Positions 1-6,651 of a stretch of DNA of 64,000 nt are shown piece after piece; positions within the stretch are counted from its first letter, which is position 1; every line of letters starts with the position of its first letter. The notes beneath the pieces were generated by a model. That model had not been told where the DNA came from. It made no database searches and saw nothing but the letters and a program-made list of their open reading frames with translations. This DNA is from Aerosticca soli (GTDB taxonomy: Bacteria; Pseudomonadota; Gammaproteobacteria; Xanthomonadales; Rhodanobacteraceae), in NCBI RefSeq assembly GCF_003967035.1, contig NZ_AP018560.1:395001-459000 (forward strand), read 5' to 3'. The position numbers were made by a program, and so were the translations under genes.

Positions 1-1
1 G

Positions 2-130
2 AACCAGCTCGGCACGCACGGTCGCTGGGCGTTTGCCGAGTTTGCGGACGTGTGGCAGATCCAGGCCGACTTTGCCGGCAAGGTCGGGGCCGCGTTCAAC
101 CACATGATCGAACAGATCGCCGGAGCCTGA
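2..130 (+). CDS. C-terminal end of a Res-like restriction helicase (partial)
   Basis: Only the last 42 residues lie in the window; the gene starts upstream. The tail contains a GTHGRWAFAEF stretch followed by DVWQIQADF and a short helix, which I recall as typical of the C-terminus of large DEAD/DEAH helicase-type restriction subunits that pair with adenine methyltransferases. The methyltransferase gene about 1 kb downstream on the same strand supports this. If right, the protein would be the ATP-dependent cleavage subunit of a type III-like system. The assignment rests on a short tail and on memory of the family, so another helicase-nuclease is possible. Confidence 0.45.
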   Translation, partial: NQLGTHGRWAFAEFADVWQIQADFAGKVGAAFNHMIEQIAGA

Positions 131-153
131 CGCTATGGGCGCCTGCGGCGGTA

Positions 154-171
154 GCTATCATTGCTATCATC
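154..171 (+). promoter_or_regulatory. Tandem 9-bp repeat upstream of fitA-like gene; possible operator
   Basis: Two adjacent copies, GCTATCATT and GCTATCATC, match at 8 of 9 positions and form an AT-richer patch in GC-rich DNA. They end 28 bp before the antitoxin start. Toxin-antitoxin pairs of this type are normally repressed by their own antitoxin at such a place, so this is a plausible FitA binding site or overlaps the promoter. This is inference from position and repetition. Confidence 0.35.
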
Positions 172-199
172 AACGAGCCGTTCGCAACCGGAGACCGCC

Positions 200-433
200 A
201 TGGCCAATCTGATCGTGCGCAATGTCGACGATGCCATCGCCAACGCGCTGAAACAGCGCGCGAGCCGCCACGGCATCAGCGCCGAGGCCGAGCACCGCCG
301 CATTCTGGAACAGGTGCTGCTGCGACCGCGCCGCAAATCCTTCCTCGAAGTGTTGCGCCAGATGCCGGACGTCGGCCGCGACGAGGACTTCGCACGGCAG
401 GATGGGCAGCCCGCAGCGAAGGTCTTCGACTGA
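200..433 (+). CDS. FitA/VapB-type ribbon-helix-helix antitoxin
   Basis: A 77-residue protein. The N-terminus (NLIVRNVDDAIANALKQRA) is a classic ribbon-helix-helix DNA-binding fold of FitA-like antitoxins: one beta strand, then two helices. The C-terminal 35 residues (LRQMPDVGRDEDFAR) would wrap the toxin. Its stop overlaps the start of the PIN toxin by one base, the normal arrangement for these pairs. It is expected to bind its toxin and repress its own promoter. An upstream in-frame start at 161 is possible, but the ATG at 200 matches the family start. The pair sits between restriction genes. Confidence 0.85.
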   Translation: MANLIVRNVDDAIANALKQRASRHGISAEAEHRRILEQVLLRPRRKSFLEVLRQMPDVGRDEDFARQDGQPAAKVFD

Positions 434-861
434 TGTATCTGCTCGACACCAACGTCGTCAGCGAGCTGCGCAAGGGTGCGCGCGCCAACGCTGGTGTCAT
501 CGGCTTCGTCGAGCGCGTCGCGAGCGAAGACGCCCCGACCTACATCAGTGTCATCACGCTGGGCGAGCTGCGCCGCGGCGTCGAGCTGATTCGCCACCGC
601 GGCGACCTGCCGCAGGCCGAAGCGCTGGAAAGCTGGCTGCAAGTGCTGCTGGACGACTACGCCGATCAGATCCTGGAGTTCGGTGCCGAGGAGGCCCAGG
701 TGTGGGGCCGGCTGCGCGTGCCCCAGCCCGAGAACGCGCTCGACAAGCAGATCGCCGCCACTGCGCTCACCTGCGGGCTGACGCTGGTGACGCGCAATTT
801 GCGCGACTTCGCCGCCACCGGCGCGCCCTTGCTCAACCCCTTCGAGGAGACACCCGCATGA
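433..861 (+). CDS. FitB/VapC-type PIN-domain toxin ribonuclease
   Basis: A 142-residue PIN-domain protein. It shows the ordered acidic residues of the fold: the first Asp in YLLDTNV, a Glu in TLGELRRG, and later acidic residues around ENALDKQIAATAL before LVTRNLRDF. These residues bind the metal that drives RNA cleavage. The length fits FitB/VapC toxins. Translation is coupled to the antitoxin through a one-base overlap, and its own stop overlaps the next small gene by 4 bases. No catalytic residue appears lost, so it is probably active. Its RNA target cannot be told from sequence. Confidence 0.85.
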   Translation: MYLLDTNVVSELRKGARANAGVIGFVERVASEDAPTYISVITLGELRRGVELIRHRGDLPQAEALESWLQVLLDDYADQILEFGAEEAQVWGRLRVPQPENALDKQIAATALTCGLTLVTRNLRDFAATGAPLLNPFEETPA

Positions 862-1007
862 ACATCACCCTGCCGCTGCAAGAGATGCCATCGCCGGATT
901 GGCATGCGCAGGAACTCGTCGCGCGCGAGGCAGCCATCGCCCGTGGCGAGGACACCTTCGAGGACTGGGAAACCGCGCGACGACAAATCGAACAGAGCAT
1001 CCGGTGA
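858..1007 (+). CDS. Small antitoxin-like (stability determinant) protein
   Basis: A 49-residue acidic protein starting in an ATGA overlap with the PIN toxin stop. The sequence (QELVAREAAIARGEDTFEDWETARRQI) is helical and resembles the small antitoxins or stability determinants encoded just before ParE/RelE toxins. It overlaps a short GTG reading frame that looks like the start of such a toxin. It may be an orphan antitoxin now that the partner is truncated. The family call is from memory and context. Confidence 0.5.
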   Translation: MNITLPLQEMPSPDWHAQELVAREAAIARGEDTFEDWETARRQIEQSIR

Positions 1008-1102
1008 AGGCCATCCGCATTCTCGCCGCCGCGCGCGGCGATCTGCTGGCCGGACACAGCCGTCATCCAGGCCGCATCCAAAAGCGCCTGAGCCCTCGCT
1101 GA
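1004..1102 (+). pseudogene. Truncated ParE/RelE-like toxin remnant
   Basis: A 32-codon GTG frame that begins in a 4-base overlap with the preceding antitoxin-like gene. Its first 18 codons (VKAIRILAAARGDLLAGH) look like the beginning of ParE/RelE toxins, which are normally about 90-100 residues. After that the sequence no longer matches the family and stops. The remaining fold and all catalytic residues are missing, so it should be inactive. The break probably arose when the methyltransferase gene, which begins 22 bp later, or its upstream flank was joined here. Confidence 0.45.
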
Positions 1103-1124
1103 CCCACGACAAGGAAGCTGCCGC

Positions 1125-3998
1125 GTGGCCCAACAGAAATCCGACAAGACCATCGCCGCCTTCACCCACACCGACGCCACGCGCAAGAACATCCCCACCG
1201 CCGAATACCAGTCGGTGGTGGACGCGCAGACCAAGACGCCGATCCAGGTCGCCTACGAGCGCCGCAACAAAGACCTCGACCCGCAGCTCGTCTGGCGCGG
1301 CAAGGACGTGCAGGACTGGTCCGACCTCGTGGTCCACGCCCCGCCGGTCTACATCCAGGAAAAGATCCACCCCAAGGCGCTGATCGACGACCTGCGCCGC
1401 CAGACCGAGGCCGGCGCGGCGCAGCAGGCGGGCGCGGTGGCGGACCTGTTCGCCGACTTCAACGGCCTGCCCGAGGGCGCCGAGCGCACCGACTTCTACC
1501 AGCACGACGCCCACTGGTCGAACCGCATGATCCTGGGCGACAGCCTGCAGGTGATGGCCAGCCTCGCCGAGCGCGAGGGCCTGCGCGGGCAGGTGCAGTG
1601 CATCTATTTCGATCCGCCCTACGGCATCAAATTCAACAGCAACTTCCAGTGGTCCACCACCAGCCGCGATGTCAAGGACGGCAACGCGGAGCACATCACC
1701 CGCGAGCCGGAACAGGTGAAGGCCTTTCGCGACACCTGGCGCGATGGCATCCACTCCTACCTCACGTATCTGCGCGACCGGCTCACCGTGGCGCGCGACC
1801 TGCTCACCGAATCCGGCTCGATCTTCGTGCAGATCGGCGAAGAAAACGTCCACCGTGTTCGTGCTGTTCTGGATGAAGTGTTTGGCGATACAAATTTCGT
1901 CAGCCAGATCAACTTCAAGACCACGGGTGGGGCCGGTTCTCCAACTGGGGGTACTGAAACCCTGGCGTCCGTCAACAACTTCATACTTTGGTACGCCAAG
2001 AATGGGGCGGCAATCAAGTATCGGCAGCCTTATCGCCCCAAAAAAGATTTGGGTGGGGGCGCAGCGGCGTACAACAAGCTTGACTTCTTCGATGCGTCTG
2101 ACCGCAGAACGGCTACAGAAGAAGAACGTGAGCGCATTCCTGTTGGTGCGAGGCTTTACTGCGTTGACAACTTGACGAGTCAGAGTTCGGGAGGACCGCA
2201 ATTTTTTGATGTCCCATTTCGAGGGAAAGTTATTCCAGTTGGGAAAAGCGGCTGGAAGACGACCGTGGCTGGAATGGTGAGGCTTGGCCAATCACAGCGG
2301 TTAGAGCTTGCAGGTCAGACGCTGCGCTACGTTCGTTATGTTGACGACTTTCCGGTGTATCCCTTGAATAACTCTTGGGACGATACAGTCACGGCAGGCT
2401 TCTCTTCGGACAAGCTGTATGTCGTGCAAACAAATCCGAAGGTGATCGAACGCTGCATTCTGATGGCCACCGACCCCGGCGACCTCGTCCTCGACCCGAC
2501 CTGCGGTTCCGGTACCACCGCCTATGTCGCCGAGCAATGGGGCCGGCGCTGGATCACGCTCGACACCTCGCGCGTGGCCCTCGCCTTGGCCCGCGCCCGC
2601 ATCATGGGCGCGCGCTATCCGTACTACCTGCTGGCCGACAGCCCGGAAGGCCAGCGCAAGGAGGCCGAGGTCACCCGCGCCGCGCCCTCCACGCGGCCCA
2701 CCCACGGCAGCATCCGCCAGGGTTTCGTCTACGAGCGCGTGCCGCACATCACGCTCAAATCCATCGCCAACAACGCCGAGATCGACGTCATCTGGGAGCG
2801 CTTCGAGGCCGAGCTTAAGCCACTGCGCGAGCGGCTCAGCGCGGCACTGCCGGTCGGCTGGCTGGCCCGCTACCGCCAGCAACAGAAATACACCGCGCCG
2901 GTGCCCGACACGATCCAGGAATGGGAAATCCCGCGCGAGGCGCCGGCCGATTGGCTGGATGCGGCCAAAACACTGCTGGCCGAGTTCTGGCGCCTGCGTA
3001 TCGCTCGCCAACAGGAGATCGACGCATCCATCGCCGCCAAGGCGGAGTTCGAATACCTCTACGACCGGCCGTATGAGGACAAAAAACGCGTGCGCGTGGC
3101 CGGGCCGTTCACGGTGGAGAGCCTCTCGCCGCACCGCGTGCTGGGCGTGGACGAAAACGACGAGCTGATCGACCCGGCCAAGCAGATCGCCGAACCGGGC
3201 GGCAGCTACGGCCAGGTGCGCGATTTCGTGTCCATCATCCTGGAGAACCTGCGCACCGCCGGCGTGCAGCAGGCGCACAAGCAGGACAAGATCGACTTCA
3301 CCGCGCTCAACCCCTGGCCGGGCGACCTGGTCTGCGCCGAGGGGCGGTATCTGGAAGGCGAGACCGAGCGCCGCGCGGCGATCTTCATCGGCCCCGAGTT
3401 CGGCACCGTGTCGCGGCCCGATCTGGTGGAGGCCGCGCGCGAGGCCGCCGACGCTGGCTTCGACGTGCTGATCGCCTGCGCGTTCAGCTTCGACGCCCAC
3501 GCCGGCGAGTTCAGCAAGCTCGGCCGCGTGCCGGTGCTGAAAGCCCGCATGAACGCCGACCTGCACATGGCCGAAGACCTCAAGAACACCGGCAAGGGCA
3601 ACCTGTTCGTGATCTTCGGCGAGCCGGACATCACCCTGATCGAAGCCGCCGACGGCCAGCTCCAGGTGCGCGTGAACGGCGTCGACGTGTTCGATCCCTC
3701 AACCGGCGAAGTGCGCAGTGACGGGGCGGAGGGCATCGCCTGCTGGTTCATCGACACCGACTACAACCAAGAGAGCTTCTTCGTGCGCCACGCCTACTTC
3801 CTGGGCGCGGGCGACCCCTACAAGGCGCTCAAGACCACGCTCAAGGCCGAGATCGATGCCGACGCCTGGGCCACGCTGAACAGCGACACCTCGCGGCCCT
3901 TCCCCAAGCCCAAGAGCGGCCGCATCGCGGTGAAGGTGATCAACCACCTGGGGGATGAGGTGATGAAGGTGTTTAGGGTGTCAGGAGACATGCAATGA
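1125..3998 (+). CDS. Site-specific adenine DNA methyltransferase (Mod, beta class, type III-like)
   Basis: A 957-residue protein. The catalytic DPPY motif (residues 163-166) precedes the SAM-binding DPTCGSG motif (457-463), the order of beta-class amino-methyltransferases such as type III Mod. The interval between them should hold the target recognition domain. It is clearly AT-richer: two sampled 60-base lines at 2041 and 2341 are 53% and 50% GC, against 70% at 2581. The C-terminal 400 residues form an extension seen in large Mod-like enzymes partnered with helicases. It starts at GTG with AAGGAAG about 9 bases upstream, and its stop overlaps the next gene (ATGA). It would methylate adenine and protect host DNA from the partner nuclease. 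Confidence 0.85.
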   Translation: MAQQKSDKTIAAFTHTDATRKNIPTAEYQSVVDAQTKTPIQVAYERRNKDLDPQLVWRGKDVQDWSDLVVHAPPVYIQEKIHPKALIDDLRRQTEAGAAQQAGAVADLFADFNGLPEGAERTDFYQHDAHWSNRMILGDSLQVMASLAEREGLRGQVQCIYFDPPYGIKFNSNFQWSTTSRDVKDGNAEHITREPEQVKAFRDTWRDGIHSYLTYLRDRLTVARDLLTESGSIFVQIGEENVHRVRAVLDEVFGDTNFVSQINFKTTGGAGSPTGGTETLASVNNFILWYAKNGAAIKYRQPYRPKKDLGGGAAAYNKLDFFDASDRRTATEEERERIPVGARLYCVDNLTSQSSGGPQFFDVPFRGKVIPVGKSGWKTTVAGMVRLGQSQRLELAGQTLRYVRYVDDFPVYPLNNSWDDTVTAGFSSDKLYVVQTNPKVIERCILMATDPGDLVLDPTCGSGTTAYVAEQWGRRWITLDTSRVALALARARIMGARYPYYLLADSPEGQRKEAEVTRAAPSTRPTHGSIRQGFVYERVPHITLKSIANNAEIDVIWERFEAELKPLRERLSAALPVGWLARYRQQQKYTAPVPDTIQEWEIPREAPADWLDAAKTLLAEFWRLRIARQQEIDASIAAKAEFEYLYDRPYEDKKRVRVAGPFTVESLSPHRVLGVDENDELIDPAKQIAEPGGSYGQVRDFVSIILENLRTAGVQQAHKQDKIDFTALNPWPGDLVCAEGRYLEGETERRAAIFIGPEFGTVSRPDLVEAAREAADAGFDVLIACAFSFDAHAGEFSKLGRVPVLKARMNADLHMAEDLKNTGKGNLFVIFGEPDITLIEAADGQLQVRVNGVDVFDPSTGEVRSDGAEGIACWFIDTDYNQESFFVRHAYFLGAGDPYKALKTTLKAEIDADAWATLNSDTSRPFPKPKSGRIAVKVINHLGDEVMKVFRVSGDMQ
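3871..3973 (+). repeat. Left copy of 103-bp direct repeat (3' end of mod)
   Basis: The last coding part of the methyltransferase, from CCACGCT to GGTGTT, recurs at 5663-5765 with a single mismatch (3878 G versus 5670 C). The copies are 1792 bp apart in the same orientation and bracket a three-gene cassette. Beyond 3973 the two sequences diverge at once. The near identity implies a recent duplication or recombination. Confidence 0.95.
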
Positions 3999-4750
3999 CC
4001 GATGCCTGGCCGAAACTCGCCAAGCCGCCTATCGTCGAGGCCGTGCTCGATTTCGATTGCGACGTGCCGCCCGACAAAACGCTCAAGCTGCTGGAGCAGC
4101 CGGCCCGGGAGGCCTTTGCCGATCGATACTCCGATGTCGTGCCGCGTTACCTGCAGGAAATGCAGGTCGGTTCTGACCAGGACGGCATGTTGAACTCGTC
4201 ACTGCGACAGTCATTGGAGGCCTGGATGTTTCGCCAAGCCGATGGCAAGCAACTGGTCCAAATACGGCAAGCCGGTTTTTCGTTCAACCGGCTTGCACCC
4301 TACGACGGTTTCGAAACCTACCTTCCGGAGATCGAGAGGGTCTGGAATCTTTATCGGGAGCTTGCCGCGCCCATATCGGTTCGAACCCTGCGACTTCGCT
4401 ACATCAACCGCATTCTCTTGCCACTGGTCGGAGGCCGGGTGGACCTCCACGTGTATTTGGGTTCGCAGCCGACACTGCCCGACGAGGCTCGTCTGACGCT
4501 GTCTGGCTTCATCAATCAATATTTCGCCGTGGATGCTGTTACGGGGCATCAGGTGGCGGTCACGTTCGCGGCGCAGCCACCCGAAGATGATAAGCTGCCG
4601 GTTATTTTCGACAATGCAGTATCGGCAAGTGGAGAATGGGAGCCTGCGGACTGGAGCGCCATGTACAGTGTTCTGGAATCCTTGCGTGACCTAAAGAACA
4701 TGATTTTTTTCAAGACGGTGAAACAGCCATGTTTGGATTTGTTTCAATGA
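3995..4750 (+). CDS. TIGR04255 family protein
   Basis: A 251-residue soluble protein. The opening (LAKPPIVEAVLDFDCDVPP) and the later segment on an RLRYINRI strand match my recollection of the TIGR04255 family, whose members are about 250-270 residues, have no known reaction, and often lie near restriction or other defence genes. It starts in an ATGA overlap with the methyltransferase and ends in an ATGA overlap with the next gene, so it is translationally coupled at both ends. GC is lower than in the flanking housekeeping genes. The role is unknown; a defence accessory is an inference from position. Confidence 0.7.
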   Translation: MTDAWPKLAKPPIVEAVLDFDCDVPPDKTLKLLEQPAREAFADRYSDVVPRYLQEMQVGSDQDGMLNSSLRQSLEAWMFRQADGKQLVQIRQAGFSFNRLAPYDGFETYLPEIERVWNLYRELAAPISVRTLRLRYINRILLPLVGGRVDLHVYLGSQPTLPDEARLTLSGFINQYFAVDAVTGHQVAVTFAAQPPEDDKLPVIFDNAVSASGEWEPADWSAMYSVLESLRDLKNMIFFKTVKQPCLDLFQ

Positions 4751-5256
4751 CCGCCGCACCCGCTGTGGACTACGTCGTTCCGCCAGCTCTGGTACAGGGC
4801 AGTGCGGTGTCCGAGGCAGCCACCTTGGTGCAGCGTTTGCTGGGCGACGTTGCCCGTGGCAACGAACGCGCGCTGTCGTTGTCCGGCCGGGAGGTCGAAT
4901 TCCAGGCGCAGCTGCGCGCGGCCCTGCATGATGTGATAACTGACGAAGATCAGCACCCCGCGACCACCGCTGCGGTCCGAAGTGCTTCGCGCTTCGTTCG
5001 CGCTCTGCCACACAGCCTGCCGCTGCCGCAGGTAGCCATCGATCCCGACGGGGCGATTTCGTTGGATTGGATGCCATCCCGAACCCGCGCGTTCTCGATC
5101 AGCGTGGACGAATCGGGCAGATTGGCTTATGCGTGGATAAAAGGTTCCGACCGAGGGCACGGAGTGGTCCGCTTCGTGGATTCGATTCCGACAGTGTTGC
5201 TTTCGCAGCTGACCGATGTGATCGATGCCGACAGAACTGCCGTCCGGGCTGCCTGA
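4747..5256 (+). CDS. Hypothetical protein, second gene of the repeat-flanked cassette
   Basis: A 169-residue protein of unknown function. I chose the ATG at 4747 because it overlaps the previous stop (ATGA); an in-frame ATG at 4729 would add six residues inside that gene. A helical N-terminal half (residues 20-80) is followed by a beta-rich part around AISLDWMPSRTRAFSISVDE and GRLAYAWIKG. No signal peptide, membrane segment or catalytic motif is evident. The next gene starts 32 bases before its end, so the three genes are tightly coupled. The conserved spacing suggests the product works with its two neighbours. Confidence 0.6.
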   Translation: MTAAPAVDYVVPPALVQGSAVSEAATLVQRLLGDVARGNERALSLSGREVEFQAQLRAALHDVITDEDQHPATTAAVRSASRFVRALPHSLPLPQVAIDPDGAISLDWMPSRTRAFSISVDESGRLAYAWIKGSDRGHGVVRFVDSIPTVLLSQLTDVIDADRTAVRAA

Positions 5257-5644
5257 AACGGTCGATGCCACCGAGGACCTGGCGCGCTTTTTGACTCAAA
5301 GCGGCCATTATTCCGGCCGCACCGTGAAACCCGGAGCTTTCCTGCCGAGCCCGAAGGATCGGGCCACGTCCGTCTCGCGACACGGTAGTGAACCCATCGA
5401 AACCCTGTACCAGCTCGGGTTGGCTGCGGCCGGCAACCGCGCGCTCCACGGGGCGGCGATTATCAAGTGTGGCGCGGTCCGTGATGCTGGCCTTGGCGTG
5501 GATGCCGATGAGCCGCCCGCACGCCACGCGCTGATCCGTGGCTGGCCTTGGTTCGAAAACGACAAGCAGCTCGAAAAGGCGCAGCAGAAGGAAAAAGCCC
5601 TGCAGCTTGTGGCCACTACCGAGCTAGTTCTGTTTAGGACATGA
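5225..5644 (+). CDS. Hypothetical protein, third gene of the repeat-flanked cassette
   Basis: A 139-residue protein that I do not recognise as a named family. It begins with an acidic segment (LPETVDATEDLARFL), continues with VKPGAFLPSPKDRATSVSRHG, and contains HGAAIIK and DEPPARHALIRGWPW stretches with charged and aromatic residues that could form a nucleic-acid or nucleotide site; this last point is speculation. The C-terminus is a basic-acidic helix (KQLEKAQQKEKALQL). It starts inside the previous gene, and its stop overlaps the ATG of a chimeric mini-gene. The tight packing suggests one functional cassette. Confidence 0.6.
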   Translation: MPTELPSGLPETVDATEDLARFLTQSGHYSGRTVKPGAFLPSPKDRATSVSRHGSEPIETLYQLGLAAAGNRALHGAAIIKCGAVRDAGLGVDADEPPARHALIRGWPWFENDKQLEKAQQKEKALQLVATTELVLFRT

Positions 5645-5775
5645 ACTTCCGCATCGCCGACACCACGCTCAACAGCGACACCTCGCGGCCCTTCCCCAAG
5701 CCCAAGAGCGGCCGCATCGCGGTGAAGGTGATCAACCACCTGGGGGATGAGGTGATGAAGGTGTTCAAACTATGA
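5641..5775 (+). pseudogene. Chimeric 44-codon frame: foreign start joined to a second mod tail
   Basis: The frame begins with MNFRIADT in an ATGA overlap with the previous gene and then passes in frame into the duplicated methyltransferase C-terminus (TLNSDTSRPFPKP...), ending VFKL. The first eight codons resemble the start of UvrD-type helicases with a RelE-like N-terminus, as I recall them. If so, the fourth gene of the cassette was deleted down to its first codons by recombination with a mod tail. The native mod gene ends differently (VFRVSGDMQ), so this copy may carry the older C-terminus. A functional product is unlikely. Confidence 0.6.
5663..5765 (+). repeat. Right copy of 103-bp direct repeat (mod 3' end)
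   Basis: Second copy of 3871-3973 with one mismatch in 103 bases. It starts right after the eight foreign codons of the chimeric frame, with a few bases of shared sequence (ACC) at the junction, and ends two codons before that frame's stop. Confidence 0.95.
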
Positions 5776-5795
5776 AAGGAAGCATCGTGGCGCAT

Positions 5796-5832
5796 CCACG
5801 AAAAAGCCGCGCGGTGCGCGGCTTTTTCGTGG
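5796..5832. terminator. Bidirectional rho-independent terminator
   Basis: A perfect 17-bp stem (5796-5812 with 5816-5832) and a 3-base loop. The arms contain AAAAAGCCGCGC and its complement, so both strands give a GC stem followed by a U run. It separates the restriction region (+) from the cytochrome gene (-) and serves both. Confidence 0.9.
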
Positions 5833-5859
5833 GTCTCGAAGGATGGCGCGTGAGCCGGC

Positions 5860-6393
5860 TTACTTGGCCTGGTCGACGATCCACTGCACGGCGTTCTTCA
5901 CCTGCTCGTCGGTCAGGGCCGGGTTGCCGCCCTTGGGCGGCATGAAGTTGCCGTCGGGGCCGTGGTAGCCCTCGATGGCATGCTTGACCAGGGTGTCGAT
6001 GCCCTGCGCGATGCGCGGCGCCCAGGCGGCCTTGTCGCCCAGCTTGGGCGCGCCGGCCACGCCGGCGGTGTGGCAGCTGTGGCACAGGTTGTCGTAGATG
6101 GTCTTGCCGTCGGTGGTGCCGCCGTAGGCGACCTGCGAGGCGGCGGCCTTGGCGGCGGCTTCCTGCGCGGCCTGCATGGCGGCCCGGCCGGTGTCGCCGG
6201 CATACACCGCGCCATCGGGGGCGATGCGCATGGCGACCTGACGGCTGGAGGCGTGGTCGGTTTCCTTCGGCTGGTGGCTGTAGATGGTGTAGCCGGCGAA
6301 GATCAGCACGATGGTCAGCACCACCAGTCCGCCGATCAGCAGCGAAAACTGGCGCAGGAAACCCTGGTCGGATGGGCTCATGGAACCGCTCAC
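5860..6393 (-). CDS. Membrane-anchored cytochrome c5 family protein
   Basis: A 177-residue monohaem cytochrome. One N-terminal transmembrane segment (LLIGGLVVLTIVLIFAGY, about residues 18-35) anchors it, an Ala/Gln-rich linker follows, and the C-terminal domain carries the haem site CHSCH. The methionine of NFMPPKGG is the likely sixth ligand. It would carry electrons in the periplasm, probably to the terminal oxidase. The GTG at 6393 is preferred because AGGGAG lies 7 bases upstream; an ATG four codons later is the alternative. The terminator at 5796-5832 ends the transcript. Confidence 0.9.
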   Translation of the reverse strand: MSGSMSPSDQGFLRQFSLLIGGLVVLTIVLIFAGYTIYSHQPKETDHASSRQVAMRIAPDGAVYAGDTGRAAMQAAQEAAAKAAASQVAYGGTTDGKTIYDNLCHSCHTAGVAGAPKLGDKAAWAPRIAQGIDTLVKHAIEGYHGPDGNFMPPKGGNPALTDEQVKNAVQWIVDQAK

Positions 6394-6651
6394 GCGCGTA
6401 CTCCCTGGAAGGTCGGTGGATGGCCCGCGGGCATGGCCTGTCAGCTGGCGGCCAAGGCGGCAAGCGCCCGATTATAGACGAAAGCCGGCGGCGAGTTTCA
6501 GCCCTCGCCCCTGCCATCGGTCATGCTCGACCCCTGTCAACCGGCATTGTCCAATGACGTTCCGTTGTCCTTATGCTTGGGTTCTTCGGCGTTCACGGCA
6601 GCCTGGCCTCGGCGGACGTCCCAAGCCCTCCTTCTGCGGAGTCTCGACCCA

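Noticed and set aside
4729-4747. Start of the second cassette gene at 4729
   Set aside because: It would overlap the TIGR04255 gene by 22 bases; the ATG at 4747 gives the ATGA overlap used throughout this locus.
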